A DNA stretch of 64,000 bases, from positions 62,001-126,000 of the forward strand of contig CAJTJA010000002.1 of NCBI GenBank assembly GCA_910576845.1. The letters run 5' to 3'. This DNA comes from an uncultured Oscillibacter sp. (GTDB lineage: Bacteria > Bacillota > Clostridia > Oscillospirales > Oscillospiraceae). Under the pieces are notes generated by a model that worked only from the letters and a program-made list of their open reading frames with translations, ran no database searches and was not told where the DNA came from. Shown piece by piece: positions 43,631 through 51,785 of the stretch (position 1 is its first letter; every line of letters begins with the position of its first letter). The position numbers were made by a program, and so were the translations under genes.

Positions 43631-43987
43631 ATTCGCTGTGATGTAATTTGCTTGGGGGAGAGACCCTGCTGCGGAGGTGTACTCTGTGGGACGGCTCCTT
43701 CCGGCGTGCGGTCTGCGCTGTCAAACGAGTCTATGTGCAGGGGCGGGTGCGGCAGCCCGCCCCTGCGGAGCAATCCGGCGTTCAAATCAAGTATGTGCTG
43801 CACCGCCGCCGCATAGACTAGAATACAAGACAGGCCTTATCACGCGTGAAAGTTCTTTTTGCCTGCTTTTTCCGAAAAGGGCTTCTTTCACTGAGATTTT
43901 GCCGCGTGAATTAAAACTTGTTTGGAAAGTTCCACAATATTCAATGACGGATATTGTGTGCCGTGCGGTGTTAAAAATCATAAAAAT
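43631..43987. other. Intergenic region with GC-rich stem-loop
   Basis: No gene seen. CAGGGGCGGG and CCCGCCCCTG (43738-43765) form a perfect 10-bp stem with an 8-nt loop but no T-run, so it may be a REP-like element or a weak terminator of punA. The sequence 43830-43990 becomes AT-rich toward the next promoter. Confidence 0.45.
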
Positions 43988-44016
43988 TTGCCGGCTTCCT
44001 GGGAAAATTGTATAAC
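43988..44016 (+). promoter_or_regulatory. Promoter of the yab/divIC block
   Basis: TTGCCG (43988-43993) and TATAAC (44011-44016) separated by 17 nt, 123 nt before the yabM-like start. Confidence 0.55.
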
Positions 44017-44138
44017 CCAGTGAGGGAATCTGCCGCAATCTATTATTTTGCTATTTATAAAACAGGGCTGATTCGTCAATTTTTGAACAGAGCCTAAATG
44101 TTGCTGCAGTCCTACAGGAAAAGTAAGGGAGGTATTTC

Positions 44139-45749
44139 ATGGCAAGCAGGAAAAAACAGTCTTTCCTGGGAGGCGCGGCCATCCTGGCTTCTGCGGTAGC
44201 CATTGTGAAAATTCTGGGCGCGGTATATAAGATTCCCTTTGGCAATATTGTCGGCAGCGAAGGACAGACTTACTTTAATGTGGCTTACAATATATACAAT
44301 GTGCTGCTGACAATTTCCACCGCCGGCCTGCCTTTGGCCATTTCCAAGCTTACAAGCCAGGCCCATACCCAAGGACGGGAAAATCAAAAGAAAAAGATAT
44401 TCAGCACAGCCATTTGGCTCTTTTTTGTCTTGGGCCTGGCAGGGACATTGCTGATGTATTTTGGCGCGGAGCGGCTGGCGTCTTTTATGAACGAGCCCCT
44501 TGGCTATTGGCCCATTCGCGCGTTGTCTCCCGCTGTGTTCTGTGTATGCCTGCTGGCTTGCATGCGGGGCTACACCCAGGGCCAGGGGAATATGACGCCT
44601 ACAGCTGTTTCTCAGATATTGGAGGCTTTGTGCAAGCTGGTCCTGGGCCTGACATTGGCCTGGTATTTTCTGAAGCTGGGGCTGGGACTGGATATTGCCG
44701 CTGCGGGAGCGATTCTGGGCGTCACTGCCGGAACCGTTTTGTCCCTGCTGTATTTGATATTTTATCTTCTGCGTTATCGGGATAAAAAGGCGTCTTTGGA
44801 TGTGCCTGACAGCGGCGGAAGCATTATGCGGCAGATTCTGGCAATCGGCATTCCGATCACGCTCAGCAATTCAGCCATGAGCATCATCACTTTGGTGGAT
44901 ACCAAAATTGTTTTGGGCCGTCTGCGGGATATTCCTGCTTTGGCAGACTCGGCAGCAGAGCTTTTTGGGCAGTATACATTTGGAATGAATCTTATCAATC
45001 TGCCGCCGTCCTTTGTGTTTCCCGTCACCATGAGTCTGATTCCCTTTGCTGCGGCAGCCCTTACCCGCAGGGATCATGCGGAGGCGGGGCGCATCGTCTC
45101 TTCAGGCTTTCGCCTGGTGGCGGTGCTGGCAATCCCGGCTGGTGTGGGCCTCAGCATGCTGGGGGGGCCGGCGCTCCTGATGCTGTATCCCCGCCGTCAG
45201 GCAGATGCGCTGGCAGCCGCACCTCATATGCGTTGGCTGGGCATTGCGTGCATCTTTATCTGCCTGATGAATTTGACCAATGTCATTCTTCAAACCTATG
45301 GCAGGGAGCGTGTTCCCATTTACACGGTGATTGCGGGAGGCATTGTCAAAGTAGTTATGAACTACATTTTGGTAGGGAACCCGGATATCAATATCCACGG
45401 CGCGCCGGTTTCCACTCTTTGCTGCTATATGGTGATTGTGGGGTTGAACCTGTTCTTTGTTTGGAAATACTCACCGGAGAAACCACACTATCTTCAGATA
45501 TTTGTCAAGCCGGTAACGGCGTCTGTTCTGATGGGCGGTGCGGCATGGGCAATACATGGTTTTGTGAGTCGTGCCCTGGCAGACAGCCGCTCTGCCTATG
45601 GCGCCAACGCCTTGGCTACTGTGCTGGGCATTTTTGCCGGCGTAGTCGTTTATGGCGTATTAGTGGTGGCACTTCGTATTCTGCGCGCGGAGGATTTGCG
45701 GTCTCTTCCCCGGGGAGAAAAGTTGGCAAAACTGTTGCATTTGCGCTAA
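44139..45749 (+). CDS. yabM: Polysaccharide/lipid flippase of MOP superfamily (SpoVB/YabM-like)
   Basis: 536-residue protein with about 14 transmembrane helices, opening with SFLGGAAILASAVAIVKILGAVYKIP, the standard start of SpoVB/YabM proteins. These flip lipid-linked precursors; SpoVB acts in spore cortex formation, YabM in the vegetative envelope. Gene order with mazG, HU, yabO, yabP, yabQ, divIC and yabR is the same as in Bacillus, which favours YabM. AAGGGAGG is 7 nt before the ATG. Confidence 0.85.
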   Translation: MASRKKQSFLGGAAILASAVAIVKILGAVYKIPFGNIVGSEGQTYFNVAYNIYNVLLTISTAGLPLAISKLTSQAHTQGRENQKKKIFSTAIWLFFVLGLAGTLLMYFGAERLASFMNEPLGYWPIRALSPAVFCVCLLACMRGYTQGQGNMTPTAVSQILEALCKLVLGLTLAWYFLKLGLGLDIAAAGAILGVTAGTVLSLLYLIFYLLRYRDKKASLDVPDSGGSIMRQILAIGIPITLSNSAMSIITLVDTKIVLGRLRDIPALADSAAELFGQYTFGMNLINLPPSFVFPVTMSLIPFAAAALTRRDHAEAGRIVSSGFRLVAVLAIPAGVGLSMLGGPALLMLYPRRQADALAAAPHMRWLGIACIFICLMNLTNVILQTYGRERVPIYTVIAGGIVKVVMNYILVGNPDINIHGAPVSTLCCYMVIVGLNLFFVWKYSPEKPHYLQIFVKPVTASVLMGGAAWAIHGFVSRALADSRSAYGANALATVLGIFAGVVVYGVLVVALRILRAEDLRSLPRGEKLAKLLHLR

Positions 45750-45824
45750 AAAAGTGGAAAAAACGAGAAAAATCAAGACAGCGAAGTACTTTTTATCGAA
45801 ATTTCTTGCAAAGGCGGACAATAT

Positions 45825-46616
45825 ATGGTAAATTTTCAATGTAAGCGCCGCTATGACTGGGAGGACTTCTTAGAGATTATGCGGCTGCTTCGTGCGCCGG
45901 GGGGCTGCCCCTGGGATGCGGAGCAGACCCATGTCTCCATTCGCCGGAATTTTCTGGAGGAGACGTATGAGGCGCTGGATGCCTTGGATCGGGACGATCC
46001 TGCCGATATGCAGGAGGAACTGGGAGATGTCCTGATGCAGGTGGCCTTTCATGCCCAGATTGAGAAGGAACGGGGCCGCTTTTCCATGGACGACGTGATT
46101 GACGGTGTGGCGCAGAAACTGGTTTACCGCCATCCCCATGTTTTTGGAAATGTGCAGGTGGAAGGCAGTGAGGCGGTTCTGGTCAATTGGGAGGCGCTGA
46201 AGCGGAAGGAAAAATCTCAGTTCACTACCGCTGACGCTATTGAGGCGGTGCCTCACACCCTGCCTGCTCTGTGGCGGGCGGAAAAGATCGGCAGCAAGAC
46301 GGCCAAAGCCGGTTTTGACTGGGCGAACACAATCGGCGCTCTGGGTAAGCTGGAGGAGGAGGTCCGGGAGCTGCGGGCAGCTTTGGAGGCCGGAGATCCG
46401 CCCGATGTGCCTCATGGCGTGCGGGAGGAACTGGGGGATCTGCTTTTTATTACCGCAAAGATTGCCCAGATGTCCGGTGTGGACCCGGAGGACGCCCTTC
46501 ACCGAGCCTGTGATAAGTTCGACGCCCGGTTCCGGCGGGTGGAGGGCCTGGCGGACAAGCCCTTGGCTGAATATACGGAGGCAGAGCTGGTAGAGCTGTG
46601 GCGCTCTGCAAAATAA
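45825..46616 (+). CDS. mazG: Nucleoside triphosphate pyrophosphohydrolase MazG (YabN-like)
   Basis: Removes non-canonical or excess NTPs. 263 residues with two MazG-type helical domains: the first has LRAPGGCPWDAEQTH and ETYEALDALD...EELGDVLMQVAFHAQ, the second EEEVRELRAALEAGD...EELGDLLFITAKIAQM. Bacillus YabN has an extra N-terminal tetrapyrrole-methylase-like domain that is missing here. ATG 45825 follows AAAGGCGG at 9 nt. Confidence 0.93.
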   Translation: MVNFQCKRRYDWEDFLEIMRLLRAPGGCPWDAEQTHVSIRRNFLEETYEALDALDRDDPADMQEELGDVLMQVAFHAQIEKERGRFSMDDVIDGVAQKLVYRHPHVFGNVQVEGSEAVLVNWEALKRKEKSQFTTADAIEAVPHTLPALWRAEKIGSKTAKAGFDWANTIGALGKLEEEVRELRAALEAGDPPDVPHGVREELGDLLFITAKIAQMSGVDPEDALHRACDKFDARFRRVEGLADKPLAEYTEAELVELWRSAK

Positions 46617-46622
46617 AAAGAG

Positions 46623-46646
46623 TCTTAACACGCAATTGCGTTAAGA
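46623..46646. repeat. Imperfect palindrome between mazG and hup
   Basis: TCTTAACACGCAATTGCGTTAAGA is an 11-bp inverted repeat with one bulged A, 36 nt before the HU start and 6 nt after the mazG stop. No T-run follows. It may be an operator or an mRNA hairpin controlling HU. Confidence 0.55.
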
Positions 46647-46682
46647 ATATAGAACACAAATGATTTCAGGAGGATACCATTC

Positions 46683-46958
46683 ATGAACAAAGCAGAACTC
46701 ATCAATGTCGTTTCCGCGGCCGCGGAGGTCTCCAAGAAGGACGCCGAGACCGTCATTACCGCCACTTTGGATGCCATTACTGATGCGCTGAAGGAGGGCG
46801 AGAAGGTCCAACTGGTTGGCTTTGGCTCCTTTGAGGTGAAGAAGCGGGCGGCTCGCGTGGGCCGCAACCCCAAGACCAAGGAACCCATTGAGATTCCCGC
46901 CTCTGTCGTGCCCGTCTTCAAGGCCGGCAAGGTTTTGAAGGACACGGTGGGCGGCTGA
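46683..46958 (+). CDS. hup: DNA-binding protein HU
   Basis: 91-residue histone-like nucleoid protein. MNKAELINVVSAAAEVSKKDAE forms the helical dimer base; VQLVGFGSFEVKKRAARVGRNPKTKEPIEIPAS spans the beta saddle and DNA-wrapping arm (GRNPKT). AGGAGG is 8 nt before the ATG. It has its own terminator right after the gene. HU sits between mazG and yabO in many Clostridia. Confidence 0.97.
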   Translation: MNKAELINVVSAAAEVSKKDAETVITATLDAITDALKEGEKVQLVGFGSFEVKKRAARVGRNPKTKEPIEIPASVVPVFKAGKVLKDTVGG

Positions 46959-46980
46959 ATCGGGAAAATGACTGTTTTGA

Positions 46981-47011
46981 ACTGCCGGCAGGTGTCTGCC
47001 GGCAGTTTTGC
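46981..47011 (+). terminator. Terminator after hup
   Basis: ACTGCCGGCAG pairs with CTGCCGGCAGT around GTGT, followed by TTTG. It lies 22 nt after the HU stop and would let HU be expressed above the downstream yab genes. Confidence 0.8.
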
Positions 47012-47085
47012 CTCTGCAATCAGTGAGCTTGGAAGACATCTTTGATTTTTCAAATTTATCGGCGATATAATCAAAGGAGGTTTTT

Positions 47086-47328
47086 ATGCGTCTTGACAAG
47101 TATCTAAAGGTTTCGCGTCTGATTAAACGGAGAACTACTGCCAATGAAGCCTGTGATAATGGACTGGTTTCCGTCAATGGCCGTCCAGCCCGGGCTTCCT
47201 ATGAGGTGAAAATTGGAGATCAGATTTCTTTGCACATGGGAGCCCGGGAAATCACAGTGGAGGTTCTCGCTGTTCAAGAGACTGTGCGCCAGTCGGAGTC
47301 CGGATCGCTCTATAAACAACTGTCATAA
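47086..47328 (+). CDS. rqcP: S4-domain RNA-binding protein (RqcP/YabO)
   Basis: 80-residue Hsp15-like S4 protein. MRLDKYLKVSRLIKRRTTANEACDNGLVSVNGRPARASYEVKIGDQI is the complete S4 fold. RqcP/YabO works with RqcH on stalled 50S subunits to add alanine tails in ribosome quality control. AAAGGAGG 5-6 nt before the ATG. Synteny with yabP supports the assignment. Confidence 0.92.
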   Translation: MRLDKYLKVSRLIKRRTTANEACDNGLVSVNGRPARASYEVKIGDQISLHMGAREITVEVLAVQETVRQSESGSLYKQLS

Positions 47329-47372
47329 TCCTGCTCTCCCGGCCATATTCTGTGGACAGGGAGGGACGAACC

Positions 47373-47651
47373 ATGAACGATTATTCTGTGACCCAAACCG
47401 ATCACCATCTGAAACTGGACGGCCGGGAGAGCTTGACCGTTTCTGGTGTGGAAGATGTGGAACGTTTCGATGAGACCGGAATCGTCATGTCTACGGTGGA
47501 GGGGACGCTGGTCATCACGGGGGAGAATCTGCGTATCGGCAAGCTGTCCCTGGATGGAGGGGAACTCCATGTAGACGGGCGGATCGATTCGCTGACATAT
47601 GAGGACCAAGGTTCTGGCCGGGGTGGTTTCCTGAGCCGCCTATTCGGATAA
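47373..47651 (+). CDS. yabP: Sporulation protein YabP
   Basis: 92-residue beta-strand-rich protein: HHLKLDGRESLTVSGVEDVERFDETGIVMSTVEGTLVITGENL is the YabP core. It is made in the mother cell and acts with YabQ in spore formation. GGGAGGG precedes ATG 47373; an in-frame ATG at 47352 lies before that site. Its stop is 5 nt before yabQ. Confidence 0.92.
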   Translation: MNDYSVTQTDHHLKLDGRESLTVSGVEDVERFDETGIVMSTVEGTLVITGENLRIGKLSLDGGELHVDGRIDSLTYEDQGSGRGGFLSRLFG

Positions 47652-47656
47652 TAGAA

Positions 47657-48301
47657 ATGGGAAACCAGGCGACTTACCAGCTTCTGGTGTTTGGACAGTC
47701 CATTTTATTAGGAGTGTCAGCCGGGGTGCTGTATGATTTGCTGCGTCCCTTTCGTGTTCGGGTTCCTCGTTTTACAGCGGCTTTGGATTGGGCTTATTGC
47801 CTGACAGTATGCGGCACGATGTTCCTTTTTCTGCTGCGCCGGGGCGCGGGGCAGCTCAGAGGATTTATCGTTTTAGGCGCAGTAGGGGGCGCAGTATTAT
47901 TTTTCTGTGCTTTTTCAGAGCTGCTCCGGCCTGTGTGGGCATTTTGGGCGGACACGCTGGCCTTTTTGACGGGACTTTTGTGCCTGCCACTGAGGTGGAC
48001 GAGAAATTTTTTCAAAAAAATGCTGCGCCGGGGAAAAAACCTCTTTTATTTTTGGCGCAAATGCTTTACAATAAGAAAAAGTGGGTGCAGGCCAGCAAAG
48101 GGGGGCGGCAGGAATGGCAAAGCAAAGAAAGGGACCAAGGGCTGTAAAGCTTCGGACAGGACTTTTGACAAGACTGCTGATCGTAATCCTGTTGGCCGCG
48201 CTGGCCTGCAAGGTGTACGCGCTTCAGGAGCAGGTGTCGGAGGCGGAAGCCGAAAAGGATCGGGTCGCCGCCTTGGTAGAAAGCAGGCGTCAGGAAAATG
48301 A
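47657..48301 (+). CDS. yabQ: Sporulation protein YabQ, C-terminus overlapping divIC
   Basis: Membrane protein needed for spore cortex. The first ~140 residues are normal YabQ: QATYQLLVFGQSILLGVSAGVLYDLLRP and about four hydrophobic helices, ending in a basic segment RRGKNLFYFWRKCFTIRKS. The remaining ~75 residues (GCRPAKGGGRNGKAKKGTKG...) are only the alternative frame of divIC, overlapping it by 188 nt. A one-base change in the AAAAA run near 48075 would place the stop at about 48147. The long overlap may be real or due to a frameshift or sequencing error. Confidence 0.8.
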   Translation: MGNQATYQLLVFGQSILLGVSAGVLYDLLRPFRVRVPRFTAALDWAYCLTVCGTMFLFLLRRGAGQLRGFIVLGAVGGAVLFFCAFSELLRPVWAFWADTLAFLTGLLCLPLRWTRNFFKKMLRRGKNLFYFWRKCFTIRKSGCRPAKGGGRNGKAKKGTKGCKASDRTFDKTADRNPVGRAGLQGVRASGAGVGGGSRKGSGRRLGRKQASGK

Positions 48302-48416
48302 CGCTCTGGCGGCAGACATCGAAGAAGGCTGTACTTCTGAAAAAATGCAGGAAATTGCCCGTCGGGAGCTGGGCTGGGTTCTGCCCGGTGAGTATGTGTT
48401 TGACGTTGGCAGCTAA
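48114..48416 (+). CDS. divIC: Septum formation initiator (DivIC/FtsB family)
   Basis: 100-residue bitopic division protein. A basic N-terminus MAKQRKGPRAVKLRTG, one transmembrane helix (LLTRLLIVILLAALACKVYAL), then a coiled coil (LQEQVSEAEAEKDRVAALVESRRQENDALAADI) and the extracytoplasmic EKMQEIARRELGWVLPGEYVF, typical of DivIC/FtsB/FtsL. GGCAGGA precedes the ATG. Works with FtsL and DivIB at the septum. Confidence 0.92.
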   Translation: MAKQRKGPRAVKLRTGLLTRLLIVILLAALACKVYALQEQVSEAEAEKDRVAALVESRRQENDALAADIEEGCTSEKMQEIARRELGWVLPGEYVFDVGS

Positions 48417-48476
48417 GCGTACATCTTGGGGGTGTTTTCCCCGCATGAATCAAGGGAAGGAGAAACGAAAAACCAT

Positions 48477-48941
48477 ATGGAGCCTCAGGTAGGGAGCATT
48501 CTGGAAGGCAAAGTCACCAGTATTATGAAATTTGGCGCTTTTGTAGCGCTGGAGGGCGGCGGTTCCGGGCTGGTACATATCTCGGAAATTGCCAATACTT
48601 TTGTAGAAGATGTGCATGATTTTCTTCAGACAGGGCAGACCGTAAAGGTAGTGGTTTTGTCAGCAGAAAACGGAAGGGTAAATCTCTCGATTAAAAGGGC
48701 CCTTCCACGGGAAGAACGGCGGGTTCCCAAGCCGCCCAGGGCCGTGGCGGCTCCTCGTCCGGCAGTTCCCAAGCCCGCTCAGCAGCCCTTTCAGGGGCGT
48801 GGAAGAGCTGCGCCTCTTCCGCCATCAGGAGATCAGGCGTTTGAGGACAAGCTGAAACAGTTTTTGTCCTCGTCAGAAGGGAAGATGGCAGACCTGAACC
48901 GCAGCATGGACGGCAAGCGCGGTGGAAAAAGAAGAAAATAA
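48477..48941 (+). CDS. yabR: S1-domain RNA-binding protein (YabR-like)
   Basis: 154 residues: S1 domain at 1-72 (GSILEGKVTSIMKFGAFVALEGGGSGLVHISEIA...VNLSIKRAL), followed by a P/A-rich linker and a basic tail KRGGKRRK. The same protein follows divIC in Bacillus; it probably binds the 30S subunit or mRNA. ATG 48477 lies rather far (14 nt) after AAGGAG. Last gene of the block, followed by a strong terminator. Confidence 0.88.
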   Translation: MEPQVGSILEGKVTSIMKFGAFVALEGGGSGLVHISEIANTFVEDVHDFLQTGQTVKVVVLSAENGRVNLSIKRALPREERRVPKPPRAVAAPRPAVPKPAQQPFQGRGRAAPLPPSGDQAFEDKLKQFLSSSEGKMADLNRSMDGKRGGKRRK

Positions 48942-48952
48942 AAAAGAAACAG

Positions 48953-48999
48953 AATGAAAACCGCCTTTTTCCAGGCGGTTTTCATTTTGATTTTTGAGG
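48953..48999 (+). terminator. Terminator of the yab/divIC block
   Basis: AATGAAAACCGCCT pairs perfectly with AGGCGGTTTTCATT around 6 nt (48953-48986), followed by TTGATTTTT. Confidence 0.92.
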
Positions 49000-49159
49000 A
49001 AATAAAAAGGAGCCGCACGGCTAATCGCGTGCGGCCCAAGCGGGTGGGATATTGGAAAGCTTCCTATATCAAAATAACATGTTTTACCTTCGTTGTAAAT
49101 AGGAGTTTTTGCCATTTTCTGTCTTCTTTTGCCAAAACACAGGCTGAGCTATGCTTTAA

Positions 49160-49295
49160 GACTGCTAAAATGCCATTTTGCGGTATTTGATTCGTGCAAA
49201 TCCAGGCTTGTCCAGGAAGATAATCGAGCGAGGCTTGATTGCTCGCCGGCGGAAGCAGTTAAAGGCTGCTTCTGAGGAGGCATAGAAAATTTTTG
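49160..49295 (+). ncRNA. Structured leader upstream of hpf, candidate raiA-motif RNA
   Basis: The 400-nt gap before hpf contains three nested pairings: ATGCC (49170-49174) with GGCAT (49279-49283) closing the element, CGAGC (49225-49229) with GCTCG (49241-49245), and GAAGCAG (49252-49258) with CTGCTTC (49266-49272), followed by an A/T-rich tail. The raiA motif is a known ~200-nt RNA found upstream of raiA/hpf genes in Firmicutes and Actinobacteria; location and compact structure fit, but I could not match the published consensus. An A/T-rich TATATT near 49349 may be the hpf promoter, which would make the RNA a separate transcript. Confidence 0.4.
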
Positions 49296-49404
49296 TGAAT
49301 ATTTTAAAAACTGGCCGCTTTTCTCTTTCCATTTCAGCACAAATATGTTATATTATATAAAAGAGGTTTTCCTGGTCCTCTTTCAAACGAAAGGAGCGAT
49401 CTCG

Positions 49405-49950
49405 ATGAAGTACACCTACGCTTGTAAGAAGGTCTCCCTCAACGATTCTATCAAGGCCTATACGGAAAAGAAAATTGCCAAGCTGGAAAAGTATTTTCGG
49501 GAGGATACCACCGCGTTTGTAACATTTTCAGTGGAAAAAGACCACCGTTGTACGGTAGAAATCACTGTTCGGAGCGGAAGTGCCCTTCTCCGGGCCCAGA
49601 CAGAGGCACCGGATGGAGATATGCGCGGCGCCGTCGACGCTGCTGTGGGCTATATTGAGCGTCAAATCTTGAAGAATAAAACCAGACTGTCCAAGCGCCT
49701 GCGGAGCGAGGGTTTTCCGCCGCCCGCTCCAGCCAGTGACTTTGATGTGGCCGAGGAAAAGGAATTTGCCGTGGTCCGTACAAAACGTTTCGCTGTCAAG
49801 CCTATGAGCACGGAAGAGGCTATTTTGCAGATGAATCTTCTGGACCACAGTTTCTTTGTTTTCCGCAGCAGCGAGGACGACGGCTTGTGCATTGTCTATC
49901 GTCGGAAGAGCGGCGGCTATGGCCTTATTGTCACGGACGAAGAGGAATAA
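49405..49950 (+). CDS. hpf: Ribosome hibernation-promoting factor, long form
   Basis: 181-residue HPF/RaiA protein that pairs 70S ribosomes into inactive 100S dimers in stationary phase. The N-terminal domain (1-100; YACKKVSLNDSIKAYTEKKIAKLEKYF) binds the decoding centre; a linker leads to the C-terminal dimerisation domain (about 125-180; VVRTKRFAVKPMSTEEAILQMNLLDHSFFVFRS...YGLIVTDEEE). GAAAGGAG 8 nt before ATG 49405 sets the start. Confidence 0.96.
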   Translation: MKYTYACKKVSLNDSIKAYTEKKIAKLEKYFREDTTAFVTFSVEKDHRCTVEITVRSGSALLRAQTEAPDGDMRGAVDAAVGYIERQILKNKTRLSKRLRSEGFPPPAPASDFDVAEEKEFAVVRTKRFAVKPMSTEEAILQMNLLDHSFFVFRSSEDDGLCIVYRRKSGGYGLIVTDEEE

Positions 49951-49961
49951 GCGCTGTTTTT

Positions 49962-49990
49962 GAAGGGGCCTTTGGGCCCCTTCTTTGTTG
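49962..49990 (+). terminator. Terminator of hpf
   Basis: GAAGGGGCC pairs with GGCCCCTTC around TTTG, followed by TTTGTTG; 12 nt after the stop. Confidence 0.8.
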
Positions 49991-50043
49991 CTTGCCTCAA
50001 ATCGGAGGACTTGCTCTCGTGAACTGAAGACAGGTGTGTTACA

Positions 50044-51066
50044 TTGAAATTTTTAAAGTATTTTAGAGTGACTTTCCCGTTTTTGCTTTGTGTGCTGCTT
50101 TGCGGCTGTCAAAGAGGTATGATTGGCGCCACACCATCAGAACACACGGAGTCTGTTGTGGATGGAGAATACAGGCCATTCAATGTTCCCAGAAAAACAA
50201 TGGAAAAGTTAATGGAGTTAGTGGTTGCAGAGGATGTGGATAGCATCTGCGAGGCGTTTTCCAATAGCGCAAAAGAGAACACCAACAATCTTGATTCAGA
50301 AATTCAAGGTTTAGTCCATTTTTTGAGAGAAAATGTTGTATCCTGGGATTTCACTGGGGCTTATAGCATGGGAAACAGCCACTACGGTATGTATACGGAA
50401 ATGCGGTCAGCAACATATAGTGTTCAGACAAATGGTGGAGTTTACACCTGTTGTATTCGTGATGTGCCAAATAATTCAGAAAATCAGAATGTAGTGGGAT
50501 TTTCAAGCATCTCTATCTATCCCATAGGACTGGATATTGAATATGGTCACAGCGGACAGTATGGTAGTTTAGTCGTTTACCGAGTTGGTCAGGATACAGA
50601 GGATTTCTTAGTTGCTCCCTTGCCTATGGAAAAACTGGTAGAACTGATAGACCAAGGGGATACTGACGGCATCCTCAAAGTATTTTCCCCAGTAGTAAGG
50701 GATACCGCAAATGGATTGCAGGAAGAAGCATCGGAACTGATAAGCTTTATGGACGACAAGGTTATATCTTGGGAACCTTATACTTGGATGCAGAGCGCAC
50801 AATATATCAATGGTGTCAAAGCTAACTTGCGGGAAATGTTCTTCTACCTACACACTGACAGTGGACTATACCGATGTGATATTCGCGATATTCCAGAAGA
50901 TACAAGTCAAGGAGTAAGTGCAGGAATTTACAGCATTTCAATCTTTCCTGCTTTATTCCCTGACCAGACCCCGGATCTCAATGAAACATATGATGGATAT
51001 TGTACTTGGGGCCGGGAGAATATGGGCATTTCGATAGCGTATCAACAAGAAAATCAAACCGACTAA
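50044..51066 (+). CDS. Lipoprotein with two DUF5104-like domains
   Basis: 340-residue exported protein. The signal peptide reaches a lipobox LLCGC with C22 predicted as lipidated. Two similar halves follow: MEKLMELVVAEDVDSICEAFS...VHFLRENVVSW and MEKLVELIDQGDTDGILKVFS...ISFMDDKVISW, each leading into YxxQTNGGVYTCCIRDVP or YLHTDSGLYRCDIRDIP, so it is an internal duplication of a DUF5104-type domain. It is markedly more AT-rich than the hpf and yab genes before it, a sign of recent acquisition. It starts at TTG 50044 with only a weak AGGTG site. Confidence 0.75.
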   Translation: MKFLKYFRVTFPFLLCVLLCGCQRGMIGATPSEHTESVVDGEYRPFNVPRKTMEKLMELVVAEDVDSICEAFSNSAKENTNNLDSEIQGLVHFLRENVVSWDFTGAYSMGNSHYGMYTEMRSATYSVQTNGGVYTCCIRDVPNNSENQNVVGFSSISIYPIGLDIEYGHSGQYGSLVVYRVGQDTEDFLVAPLPMEKLVELIDQGDTDGILKVFSPVVRDTANGLQEEASELISFMDDKVISWEPYTWMQSAQYINGVKANLREMFFYLHTDSGLYRCDIRDIPEDTSQGVSAGIYSISIFPALFPDQTPDLNETYDGYCTWGRENMGISIAYQQENQTD

Positions 51067-51379
51067 AACCCACTCCTTTCGACATTGCTTCAAAGGCCGT
51101 TACCCTTGTGCTGCGCTCTCGTTCCGGCTCCGTCTGCGCCGCTTTTGTGTGCTGGATGGCAGTATTGGCGGCAGTTGCAACGAAAAATGCTCCTGTCAAT
51201 CTTGGCAGGAGCGTCTTTGTATATGATATACTAATATAACAGACTTATTCGATTTTCGGGTTTGCGTATGAAGAGAATAGCTCATTTTCAAAATTACAGA
51301 CTGCTATGGTGTCAATATGTTTGCTCTTCAAAAACAAAATCAGGTTTACATACTGGATATAATTCGCTTCATCTGACAC
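51067..51379. other. Non-coding gap with stem-loop, possible mobile-element remnant
   Basis: No gene seen. The stretch 51067-51235 is GC-rich between AT-rich neighbours and ends in a hairpin, GCTCCTG/CAGGAGC at 51189-51212 followed by GTCTTTG. Similar sequence seems familiar from integrative elements of gut Firmicutes, but I cannot prove it. 51240-51379 is AT-rich and featureless. Confidence 0.35.
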
Positions 51380-51747
51380 CTATGTTTCAATATCAGCATA
51401 GTATTTCCAAAACAAAAAATCGGAAGAACCTGGGAAGTATTCATCGTTATTTCGCCAATCAAATTCTAACAAGTTTGTTTGGATAGCATGTATTCCGCTT
51501 TTTCTGCCTTTCAGGTACAGACTTATTTCGATAAATAATTTATACTGGAAACCTTGTCTTTTGCGAAAATTTTCCACTCACCATACTCTTGGATAATTGC
51601 CTGCTGAACAGCATTGGGTATGTCCCCGATGCCATATCTATCCATTTCTATTGCACTGCCACATATATTGCAATAACTGGAAAGATGCCAACGATAAACT
51701 CCATTTTGAACAGTGTCACTACAGTATATCTTAAAGCGTTTCCACAT
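51380..51747 (-). pseudogene. Frameshifted immunity-like protein gene
   Basis: Two overlapping minus-strand frames read as one protein if a base is added near 51565. The first (51747 to 51523) gives WHLSSYCNICGSAIEMDRYGIG...AIIQEYGEWKIFAKDK, a pattern of a CxxCG zinc pair plus GEW seen in small immunity-type proteins of polymorphic toxin systems. The second (ending 51380) continues GFQYKLFIEISLYLKGRKSG to DFLFWKYYADIET. The stop after SSINYLSK interrupts the first. No toxin gene is in the window. Low GC, like the lipoprotein gene nearby. Confidence 0.5.
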
Positions 51748-51785
51748 TTGCAGTCCATTTAAGTGTCATAGCGATACCCTCATTC

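Noticed and set aside
51067..51240. Protein-coding gene in the 51.0-51.2 kb GC-rich stretch
   Set aside because: Short frames on both strands with no ribosome site; better explained as non-coding or element remnant.
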